From positions 1 to 32,183 of the IMG/VR virus record IMGVR_UViG_3300030390_000803: DNA of 32,183 nt; one strand, written 5' to 3'. Below are positions 26,753 through 32,144 of the stretch, in pieces; the first letter of the stretch is position 1, and the number at the start of each line of letters is the position of its first letter. Under the pieces are notes generated by a model. That model had not been told where the DNA came from. It saw only the letters and a list, made by a program, of their open reading frames with translations, and searched no databases. The position numbers were made by a program, and so were the translations under genes. The stretch is from a virus.

Positions 26753-26819
26753 ATGAGTGAGGCAAACATTTAATATTAGGGACGCTCTTATACATCCATT
26801 AGATTAGGACCTCACTCAT
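26753..26819 (-). ncRNA. long-stem structured RNA element E2 (putative)
   Basis: Perfect 10-bp arms ATGAGTGAGG (26753-26762) and CCTCACTCAT (26810-26819) close a 67-base unit. On the minus strand the interior holds GGATGTATAAGAGCGTCC (26797-26780), a 5-bp hairpin with one G-U pair and loop TATAAGAG. Fifteen of these 18 bases are shared with E1. Both stem differences keep pairing, while the closing arms of E1 and E2 are unrelated yet perfectly paired. The element begins 2 bases after the polymerase stop and ends 23 bases before the next ATG. TTTG precedes the 3' arm, as in E3. Confidence 0.65.
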
Positions 26820-26821
26820 AC

Positions 26822-28720
26822 TTATTTTTCCCAGCAATTACTTACTGTTACTTCAGCCTTTAATAGGCCATTAGTTACTATCTCTAGTGCAGCTTGTTCC
26901 ATTAACTCTTTCATTTTTGCTGACCACCATTCTATATATTCATTTTTACATATAGTGTCAATTTGATCATGTACAGTCATTACTAATTTAATAGGCACAT
27001 CAAAGTCTTTTATATAACAACGCATTAATATCAATGCTTTCTTAGTCATATCTGCAGACGCACCTTGTATAGGTGTGTTTTTACTAGCCCGCTCTATACT
27101 ACCAAGCTCCATCATAGATGATTTATTGTTCCAAATCTTTGGATACCAATTACTAAACCATCGTTTACGATTATAAGGTGGGAACGTTTTTATGTACCCA
27201 AACCTTTTACCAAAGTTACCTAGCTTATCTAAGAACCCTTTGATTGAGGGGAACGCTTGGAAGTATTTTTCGATGAGGCTTTTAGCTGCCTCAATGCTGA
27301 TATTAAGAGTATCAGAAAGCTTATTAGGACCCATCCCATAAGCAAGACCGAAATTAATAGTTTTGACATTTGTTCTTAATTTTTTATGTGCTTTACAATT
27401 ACATTTCTGTTTCTTTGTCATGTAGACACAATTGTCTTCTGCACTGTTAATCCATTCATCGCCATACACAAGCTCTGCGCATGTGGAATGTAAATCTTCA
27501 TTATTTTCTAGTGCTTTTATCCATACAGGATCTTTAGATCCAAATGCAATAACATTTAATTCCTGTGAACTGTAGTCAGCACTAACAAAACTCCAGCCTT
27601 CTGGTGCCGTAAAGCAATTTCTATAAACATTATCTGCAGGTATTTGCTGCATGTTAGGTTTACTACTGCTTACACGTCCGGTATCTAGTATCTGATGAAA
27701 GTTTGTATGTATTTTATTATCAGCTGCTAAGTTTTTAAAGAATGCATCACCATAAGATGTACATAATTTCATAGCTTCTTTGTATTTTACATATTTATCT
27801 ATCAATGGATACTTAAATCTATACTTATACATCTGTTTACCGTTTACATTGTCTAATTCAGGGACAAGACATTGAAATACTTCTAGCACCTGTTTAGGTG
27901 ATGTCCATTTTATATCTATTTTCCTTAAATTTTCTACAGCTGTAAACATATCAGTCTGTACATATTTAACTATAAACTTTTCTAATCGTTCGTCAATAGC
28001 AATCATTAAATCCAAGCTAGTTTCTAATTCTTCAGCCTTGTCTGTGTTTACTTTCTCAATCTTTTGCCAACTCTCTACATCTAAGTCTAAACCATTATAC
28101 TCGATGTCTGCAAATGCTAACACAGCTTCATTCTCAAGATCAACCACATTACGTAGTTGATAATTATCTATAGTATCTTGCTGATGCGTGTGTATTTTTA
28201 TTAAATACTCTACATCTTTTGCACCATAAATAATTTGAGTATCTAAAAAAGCATTACTACCTAATCCTACAAATTGATTACGAACGTCTTTATTTAGATC
28301 TACATTTAAATATCTCTTGCATACATCCTTAAGACTATACCCATAATTAAGCTTACCACAATTTAATATGCGTTCAACAAGAAATGTGTCATACACACCT
28401 TCACATTCTATGTTACTCCATTGTTTAATAAACTTGTAGTCAAACTTTGCGTTATGAAATATCTTTACAATGTCTCTGCTCTCCAATATATTACGTAATG
28501 GTTCAATACTTACAAGCCTAGTATCAATTACAAACTGTTGATTTGCATCACCAATCTGAAACATAATCATTTTCTTACTAACAAAGTCAAAACCTTCAGT
28601 TTCTGTATCTACACCAAGTATTGTTTTGTCTTGACAATACCTTACCACATCACCAATCATTGCTGACTGATAATGCGGAGAAGGTACAGTTTTTGATGAA
28701 TTATCTACTAAATGTATCAT
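26822..28720 (-). CDS. polA: family A DNA polymerase with 3'-5' exonuclease
   Basis: 632 residues. The exonuclease domain has LGVDTETEGFDF (D38, E40), FHNAKFDYKF (ExoII) and a YGAKDVEYL segment (ExoIII). The polymerase domain has motif A FVSADYSSQEL (D382), motif B RTNVKTINFGLAYGMG (R-x3-K-x3-FG-x2-YG) and motif C MTVHDQID (D585). Phe in the O helix is the usual family state. Motif C reads HDQ where most family A enzymes have HDE. No 5'-3' exonuclease domain is present; the separate FEN gene fills that role. The start overlaps the 83-residue gene by 4 bases. This is the main replicative polymerase candidate. Confidence 0.95.
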   Translation of the reverse strand: MIHLVDNSSKTVPSPHYQSAMIGDVVRYCQDKTILGVDTETEGFDFVSKKMIMFQIGDANQQFVIDTRLVSIEPLRNILESRDIVKIFHNAKFDYKFIKQWSNIECEGVYDTFLVERILNCGKLNYGYSLKDVCKRYLNVDLNKDVRNQFVGLGSNAFLDTQIIYGAKDVEYLIKIHTHQQDTIDNYQLRNVVDLENEAVLAFADIEYNGLDLDVESWQKIEKVNTDKAEELETSLDLMIAIDERLEKFIVKYVQTDMFTAVENLRKIDIKWTSPKQVLEVFQCLVPELDNVNGKQMYKYRFKYPLIDKYVKYKEAMKLCTSYGDAFFKNLAADNKIHTNFHQILDTGRVSSSKPNMQQIPADNVYRNCFTAPEGWSFVSADYSSQELNVIAFGSKDPVWIKALENNEDLHSTCAELVYGDEWINSAEDNCVYMTKKQKCNCKAHKKLRTNVKTINFGLAYGMGPNKLSDTLNISIEAAKSLIEKYFQAFPSIKGFLDKLGNFGKRFGYIKTFPPYNRKRWFSNWYPKIWNNKSSMMELGSIERASKNTPIQGASADMTKKALILMRCYIKDFDVPIKLVMTVHDQIDTICKNEYIEWWSAKMKELMEQAALEIVTNGLLKAEVTVSNCWEK

Positions 28721-28968
28721 GAGTTTAGTTTATTTTCTACTTCAATCCAATATACTCTTTGCGCCATTTCTTCGTCTGCCATATTTTCTATGTGTCTATT
28801 ATGTTGGTTAATTATTTTAATTACAGCCTCTGCCTTAGCAAGGTCAACGTGCACATTATCAAACATAAAGGTAGTCAAATTCTTAAACAATGCAGTTTGA
28901 TATGCTAGCTTAAATTCTTGTTCTTGGTTACTATCTATTATAGATTGAACCCATTTCATTTGTCCCAT
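28717..28968 (-). CDS. unidentified small acidic-helical protein (83 aa)
   Basis: 83 residues. Helical composition, no Cys, no membrane segment; the middle (VDLAKAEAVIKIINQHNRHI) looks like an amphipathic helix. The start codon overlaps the stop of the upstream 40-residue gene (TAATG) and the end overlaps the polymerase ATG. This gene is therefore coupled to the polymerase and may be a polymerase-associated factor (inference). No homology recognised. Confidence 0.75.
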   Translation of the reverse strand: MGQMKWVQSIIDSNQEQEFKLAYQTALFKNLTTFMFDNVHVDLAKAEAVIKIINQHNRHIENMADEEMAQRVYWIEVENKLNS

Positions 28969-29090
28969 TATCTATTATTTTTTATCTCACATAGTATAAA
29001 TCCTAATATAGCACCAAGCATGCACCATAGTATTTTTATCTCTGCGATATTAATTATTACTTGTGTTGTCTCTTCCATTATATCTATCAT
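28968..29090 (-). CDS. small single-pass membrane protein (40 aa)
   Basis: A short frame starts at ATG 29090, 9 bases before which the leader reads AATAAATAAG, and stops with TAA overlapping the next ATG (TAATG). A second in-frame ATG is at 29078. The product has a short polar N-terminus and one hydrophobic segment (IKILWCMLGAILGFILCEI), then KNNR. The tight fit with the neighbouring genes supports it. It could alter the host membrane or anchor a replication protein; unproven. Confidence 0.65.
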   Translation of the reverse strand: MIDIMEETTQVIINIAEIKILWCMLGAILGFILCEIKNNR

Positions 29091-29101
29091 TTCTTATTTA
29101 T

Positions 29102-29332
29102 TTATTTATCAATAAAATGTTCTTTAATACCACTTGAGTTTGTATTCATAGATGCTATACCTGGATGAAATCCAAACTGCATCTGAAATGTTAAATCCTC
29201 ATTTATAATCTTAGGCATATTAAACTCTTTAATTATTTTCTCTCGTATTATTTTCTTTCCTTGAAAAATAATCTCTTCATTTACCGCTATACGTGTTACA
29301 ATACGCGGTATCGTTCTATCATATCGTTTCAT
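29102..29332 (-). CDS. unidentified small protein (76 aa)
   Basis: 76 residues, basic N-terminus (MKRYDRTIPRIVTRIAVNEE) with beta-like and helical stretches, then a more neutral C-terminus. No recognised motif. The start is about 28 bases beyond structured element E4, the same distance range seen for E1 and E2 and their downstream genes. The stop is 11 bases before the start of the 40-residue gene. Confidence 0.65.
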   Translation of the reverse strand: MKRYDRTIPRIVTRIAVNEEIIFQGKKIIREKIIKEFNMPKIINEDLTFQMQFGFHPGIASMNTNSSGIKEHFIDK

Positions 29333-29357
29333 AAAGTTTTTTTAAATTAAATACAAG

Positions 29358-29468
29358 ACAATGGGAAACAACTAGGCTCTCTTGCTCCGTTGTTACTAGG
29401 ACACCGCGCGCAGTATCTTTTGTTGATTGTTTATAATGCAACTTTATGTTGCAAATGTCTCCCATTAT
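29358..29468 (-). ncRNA. long-stem cloverleaf-like RNA element E4 (putative)
   Basis: The closing stem is AATGGGA/TCCCATT (7 bp), plus one outer pair past a mismatch. On the minus strand three internal hairpins follow. The first is TGCAAC-ATAAA-GTTGCA (perfect 6 bp). The second is GATAC-TGCGCGCG-GTGTC (5 bp with one wobble). The third is AACAAC...GTTGTT, enclosing GG-AGCAAGAGAG-CC. The third loop ends AAGAGAGC, like the loop ends of E1-E3. The fold resembles a cloverleaf but has no tRNA T-arm or acceptor consensus. It occupies a 172-base gap between the 197- and 76-residue genes. Confidence 0.6.
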
Positions 29469-29504
29469 CTTATATTAATACACAGATTGCGTTATCTGTT
29501 TATT

Positions 29505-30098
29505 TTACAACATCTCCATAGATGCTGTAGCTGTCATTGCTTCCTCTATCTTTACTTCAACTCTATCATGTTGAACATAAGTATGAGTAGGCTCACCTAA
29601 GACAAGCTTAGTATTTCTATAGATGTTCTTACCATCTTTAGTCAATACTTCACTGGTTGCAGGATTAACTTTATATCCTGTATCATTGTCTCTTTGCCAG
29701 TCAGTAGCTTCCGTTGTCTCTGTAATTTGGACACTAACTTTCTGACCATTGTACTCAGGATTAAGAATATTTAAGTATGTTACTTCTCTAACTTTACCTG
29801 TTTTACTAGTTATAGCAACAAACTCTGAATTCTCAATGTCAAGTCCTGGAACGTTAAGCAATGTTTCAAGATCTGTAATTGTAGATTTTGTCCAGTTATA
29901 AGTTTTGCTACCTCTCTTGAATCTTGGGTCACTAGCATTCATCATAGCTAATACATCATCTGTAGTGTCACCACCACGGTTAATATTCTGTACAAACTCA
30001 GCTCTAAAGCCACCATTTGCAGTCTTTTCTACATGTGTTAATAATACTTCGTCTACTTTTAAAGTGTCTAGACTACCACTATTTAATTGATTTGCCAT
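29505..30098 (-). CDS. unidentified early protein (197 aa)
   Basis: 197 residues, acidic and Thr/Asn-rich, beta-rich by pattern (KVREVTYLNILNPEYNGQKV, NIYRNTKLVLG); no Cys, no membrane segment. I do not recognise it. It has less A/T-biased codons than most genes here, which may mean high expression. AACCAATTAAA lies 4 bases before the ATG (30103-30113). It is flanked by structured elements E4 downstream and E5/E3 upstream. Possible roles include an abundant early DNA- or protein-binding factor, but nothing confirms this. Confidence 0.75.
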   Translation of the reverse strand: MANQLNSGSLDTLKVDEVLLTHVEKTANGGFRAEFVQNINRGGDTTDDVLAMMNASDPRFKRGSKTYNWTKSTITDLETLLNVPGLDIENSEFVAITSKTGKVREVTYLNILNPEYNGQKVSVQITETTEATDWQRDNDTGYKVNPATSEVLTKDGKNIYRNTKLVLGEPTHTYVQHDRVEVKIEEAMTATASMEML

Positions 30099-30169
30099 TT
30101 TATTTAATTGGTTTTTAAATGGGTTAATAATTGAGATAATTTGAGGTATTATCGTGACCTTTTGTAGTT

Positions 30170-30237
30170 AAAAGACTCTTATCATACTACTTAGCTCTGT
30201 CAAAGCAGGCATTGTCAGCAGAGTTTGTGAGTCTTTT
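30170..30237 (-). other. inverted-repeat element E5 (putative structured RNA)
   Basis: Perfect 9-bp arms AAAAGACTC (30170-30178) and GAGTCTTTT (30229-30237) close a 68-base unit. An inner hairpin pairs CTCTG with CAGAG on the minus strand. The inner right arm continues CAGAGC, like the loop motif of E1-E4, but the wider core is not clearly the same. It is directly followed by E3 in the same 231-base gap. Confidence 0.5.
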
Positions 30238-30244
30238 TATGTTG

Positions 30245-30329
30245 TAACTAAGGATAGGCAAACAAGTTAACTATTATGAAAACATCTACGCTCTCCAGCT
30301 TAGATATAAATAAAACCTATCCTTAGTTA
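30245..30329 (-). ncRNA. long-stem structured RNA element E3 (putative)
   Basis: Perfect 14-bp arms TAACTAAGGATAGG (30245-30258) and CCTATCCTTAGTTA (30316-30329) close an 85-base unit. On the minus strand the interior includes ATCTAAGC-TGGAGA-GCGTAGAT, an 8-pair hairpin with one mismatch whose loop region ends GAGAGC. TGTTTG precedes the 3' arm, as in E2. The element starts immediately after the stop of the 92-residue membrane protein gene. A 20-base part of its core recurs inside the zinc-ribbon gene at 31311-31330. Confidence 0.65.
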
Positions 30330-30608
30330 TTATGCTTTTTTACTTGCACTCCACCCATAACCTGCATCAGGCATAGAGAATGGTGCTTTAGATACATCAA
30401 CTTGCTTATCTGTAAGTTTTGGTTGCCAAGCTTCATCATTTGACACTTTATTCTTACGAGTCTTAGCTAATTGCTTAGCTTGTTTTGTCATTAGTTCTTC
30501 ATAGAACATTTTGCTGTTTCTATTTTTCTTCTTCATCATTATTACGCCTGACATTAGGCCAAATATATATGATGATAATATACCTGTTATAATTATTATT
30601 GTTTCCAT
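30330..30608 (-). CDS. small membrane protein (92 aa)
   Basis: 92 residues. Residues 2-25 (ETIIIITGILSSYIFGLMSG) form one clear N-terminal transmembrane helix followed by MMKKKNRN, so the basic side is probably cytoplasmic. The rest is a soluble, Lys-rich tail ending PDAGYGWSASKKA. No known family. Likely an early membrane-associated phage protein; a role in host takeover or anchoring replication is only a guess. A TTAATTAAACTAAACTAAG leader precedes the ATG. Confidence 0.7.
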   Translation of the reverse strand: METIIIITGILSSYIFGLMSGVIMMKKKNRNSKMFYEELMTKQAKQLAKTRKNKVSNDEAWQPKLTDKQVDVSKAPFSMPDAGYGWSASKKA

Positions 30609-30674
30609 AACTTAGTTTAGTTTAATTAATATTTAGTTAAAAACAGTTTATACACTTGTTTAGGTGTTTAGTTG

Positions 30675-30941
30675 TTAATAGTAGAATTCTTTAAACGTAG
30701 ATTGAGAAGGCATATTATTAATCTTTTCTTCTTGAAATCTTTTTTCAATGCTTGTTAATTTAGAACTCTTTAACATAGCACGTTCAGTATTTTGAAGTCT
30801 TTCTTTCTTTGCTTTATCATGTGCATCCTGATCTTTATATCCTAAATTAATTAGTAGCAATTGTTTTATTGCATTAAAATTATCTTGTGTAAAATCTAGT
30901 GATTTAACAAGCATTATTGTTTGAGTATTATCTTTTGACAT
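30675..30941 (-). CDS. unidentified small early protein (88 aa)
   Basis: 88 residues, mostly charged and helical, with a Lys/Glu-rich middle (KDQDAHDKAKKERLQNTERA). It ends SQSTFKEFYY. No motif recognised. It begins 17 bases beyond element E6 and stops 66 bases before the membrane protein gene; that small gap shows only A/T-rich leader sequence. Confidence 0.65.
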   Translation of the reverse strand: MSKDNTQTIMLVKSLDFTQDNFNAIKQLLLINLGYKDQDAHDKAKKERLQNTERAMLKSSKLTSIEKRFQEEKINNMPSQSTFKEFYY

Positions 30942-30958
30942 AGTATTATTTTAAAGTA

Positions 30959-31040
30959 AAAAGTGACTACTTCTAGCCTCTGACTTCACAATAGGTAAAG
31001 GTGTACCTAAATCCATCAGTATGTGCATGTAGTCACTTTT
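30959..31040 (-). other. inverted-repeat element E6 (putative structured RNA)
   Basis: Perfect 12-bp arms AAAAGTGACTAC (30959-30970) and GTAGTCACTTTT (31029-31040) close an 82-base unit. An inner TAGGT/ACCTA hairpin is possible on the minus strand. It lies just upstream of the 88-residue gene. A 79-codon GTG-initiated frame (30951-31190) crosses E6, E7 and part of E8 and is probably not a gene. Confidence 0.5.
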
Positions 31041-31042
31041 AA

Positions 31043-31110
31043 TAGTAGACACTCGTTGGTTATCTTTAAGCCTGATGTCCATTGAGTTTAGAGGCAAACT
31101 GTGTCTACTA
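31043..31110 (-). other. inverted-repeat element E7 (putative structured RNA)
   Basis: Perfect 10-bp arms TAGTAGACAC (31043-31052) and GTGTCTACTA (31101-31110) close a 68-base unit, 2 bases from E6. Inside, on the minus strand, GTTT-GCCTCT-AAAC or GCCT...AGGC could pair. With E6 and E8 it fills a 323-base gene-free stretch (30942-31264). Confidence 0.5.
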
Positions 31111-31145
31111 AGTGTTATATTATCATATCTCTTTGATTTGATAAT

Positions 31146-31200
31146 GTGTAAAATGTGTGCTAAATGATGTGTATGCGTGCTGGTTTGCACACACTTACAC
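31146..31200 (-). other. inverted-repeat element E8 (putative structured RNA)
   Basis: GTGTAAAATGTGTGC (31146-31160) pairs with GCACACACTTACAC (31187-31200) along almost its whole length with one bulge or mismatch, enclosing 26 bases. GTGC-TGGTTT-GCAC is an alternative smaller hairpin. A further ACACACT/AGTGTGT pair (31189-31195 with 31223-31229) overlaps it, so two folds may compete. Confidence 0.4.
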
Positions 31201-31264
31201 CGTAAGATAGCAAGAGTTTTTGAGTGTGTTTGTGATTGTTTTGATAGTTGCGCAAAAGAAGAGA

Positions 31265-31486
31265 TTAACTCTCCTCCTGCTCTTCCTTCTTTAAAGCACT
31301 AACATGAGCTGCTCTCCAGTTTAGATATAAAACACTAACATGAGCTAATGCTAAATCCTCTTCCTTCTGTCTCTTAACTTCCTCTTCAATATCTGTATCT
31401 AAATAATCATGGCAAAGAGAACATAAACCATAAGACAGTTTCTTAAGTGGGTATAAGTCCCCACACATCTGACATTTACACTCCAT
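31265..31486 (-). CDS. small zinc-ribbon protein with an in-frame insert
   Basis: 73 residues. MECKCQMCGDLYPLKKLSYG with LCSLCHDYL gives two CxxC knuckles (C5/C8 and C22/C25), a compact zinc ribbon. The C-terminal half is acidic and helical (DIEEEVKRQKEEDLALAHV). Near the end, AHVSVLYLNWRAAHVSALKK shows a peptide duplication (AHVS twice) produced by a 14-base direct repeat around a 22-base insert in the DNA. Likely an early regulatory adaptor; specific function unknown. It follows the 89-residue gene by 5 bases. Confidence 0.75.
   Translation of the reverse strand: MECKCQMCGDLYPLKKLSYGLCSLCHDYLDTDIEEEVKRQKEEDLALAHVSVLYLNWRAAHVSALKKEEQEES
31297..31346 (-). repeat. 14-base direct repeat flanking a copy of the E3 core
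   Basis: CACTAACATGAGCT occurs at 31297-31310 and 31333-31346. Between them lie 22 bases that match 30290-30311 (the core of E3) at 20 of 22 positions; the shared part reads GCTCTCCAGYTTAGATATAA. The insert plus one repeat is 36 bases, so the zinc-ribbon reading frame is kept. Confidence 0.8.
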
Positions 31487-31491
31487 AACAA

Positions 31492-31761
31492 TTAAGATTT
31501 ACAAGCTTTCCACACAAACTTCATGCGAACTTCTCCATTCTTAGTGGTAAATGGTACTCCGTCTTCATCAGTCATAGGTTCAAGACTAAAACCTGTTGGT
31601 ATTTTAAACTCAGAGCCTGGCTCTTGATTTAAAATAGTGGTTGTTCTTACATAACCAGCAACACTATCCATAGAGAATGGATTAGGCGAAGCAGTAATGA
31701 ATGCAGTCTTCTTAGACTTAGAGAAGTACTGGATAGTAGCTGTAATTAAATTAGTTTCCAT
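31492..31761 (-). CDS. unidentified first early gene (89 aa)
   Basis: I chose the ATG at 31761 (METNLITATIQYF); the longer frame would need a GTG at 31782 inside a hairpin. The 89 residues look beta-rich (FITASPNPFSM, VAGYVRTTTILNQ, EVRMKFVWKACKS) and could form a small barrel, but no family is recognised. It is the first gene of the minus-strand module next to the divergent regulatory region, so it is probably expressed very early. Confidence 0.65.
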   Translation of the reverse strand: METNLITATIQYFSKSKKTAFITASPNPFSMDSVAGYVRTTTILNQEPGSEFKIPTGFSLEPMTDEDGVPFTTKNGEVRMKFVWKACKS

Positions 31762-31815
31762 AACGCAAATATGTATTAACACTTTATCCCCAATACGGGG
31801 TGTTTTAAGTGCGTT
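31762..31815 (-). promoter_or_regulatory. 5' leader hairpin ending at the start codon
   Basis: On the minus strand AACGCA pairs with TGCGTT, AACAC with GTGTT, and CCCC-GTATT-GGGG forms the tip. Together they make an interrupted hairpin whose last base directly precedes the ATG at 31761. This would hide or shape the ribosome entry site of the first early gene; regulatory effect is inferred. Confidence 0.5.
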
Positions 31816-31865
31816 GCATAGCAGGGGTCATTGATTGTGTTGGTTCACACGTTCACAACTCTAGT

Positions 31866-31881
31866 AAAAAAAATTTTTTTT
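31866..31881. promoter_or_regulatory. A8T8 palindromic tract in divergent region
   Basis: AAAAAAAATTTTTTTT lies midway between the divergent minus-strand and plus-strand transcription units. Such A-tracts bend DNA and often lie upstream of strong promoters. An origin-related role is also possible but not supported by other signals here. Confidence 0.45.
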
Positions 31882-31894
31882 GGTAATTTTAATT

Positions 31895-31920
31895 TTTGAT
31901 AGAAAGTTTTTATATCTTTG
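31895..31920 (+). promoter_or_regulatory. putative Bacteroidota-type promoter for the + strand module
   Basis: TATCTTTG at 31913-31920 is a perfect TAnnTTTG box, and the sequence continues CAC as in strong flavobacterial promoters. The best -33 box, TTTG at 31895-31898, is only 14 bases away, shorter than usual, so the -33 part is uncertain. It would start a transcript near 31927 that runs into a 220-base structured leader and the gene at 32145. Confidence 0.5.
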
Positions 31921-31923
31921 CAC

Positions 31924-32094
31924 TGCAACATTATTCATCCCTCGGTAACCAAAAAAGGGAAAAGACATCGGATTGTAGTCTCAAATAGAGATAGAGTTTT
32001 CTCCGGTAGTTGCAAAAGAGTTAAAGTATAAGCTCTAGTTAGGATACAATGCACACAGGTAGGTGCGGTGAATTAACACCAGTTTTAGTATCCT
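31924..32094 (+). promoter_or_regulatory. structured 5' leader with two branched domains
   Basis: Domain A is closed by TGCAAC (31924-31929) and GTTGCA (32009-32014) and contains small hairpins such as AGAC...GTCT. Domain B is closed by a 7-bp stem AGGATAC/GTATCCT (32041-32047, 32088-32094) and contains two 4-bp hairpins, GCAC-ACAGGTAG-GTGC and GGTG-AATTAA-CACC. A TCTC-TTAAC-GAGA hairpin follows near 32100. No tRNA, tmRNA or RNase P signature is present. The gene-free stretch from 31762 to 32144 consists of this leader, the promoter-like sites and the hairpin before the first early gene. Confidence 0.5.
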
Positions 32095-32144
32095 TTGGTC
32101 TCTTAACGAGAAGCACTGCTAGAGTGAAATCACAACTTGAAAAA

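Noticed and set aside
26730-26795. 22-residue N-terminal extension of the 90-aa gene
   Set aside because: It would lie inside structured element E2, and the ATG at 26729 has the leader seen before other genes.
30959-31040. hammerhead ribozyme in E6
   Set aside because: CTGATG and GAAGTC pieces are present on the minus strand, but the CUGANGA...GAAA core and three stems cannot be arranged correctly.
30951-31190. 79-residue minus-strand frame (GTG start)
   Set aside because: It uses a GTG start, lacks the A/T-rich leader of other genes, and covers all or part of three long inverted repeats (E6-E8). An internal ATG would give a 43-aa protein, but I think RNA structure explains the region better.
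32041-32094. tRNA-like gene with a 7-bp acceptor stem
   Set aside because: Only two hairpins and 54 bases lie inside, with no T-arm consensus and no CCA or discriminator context.
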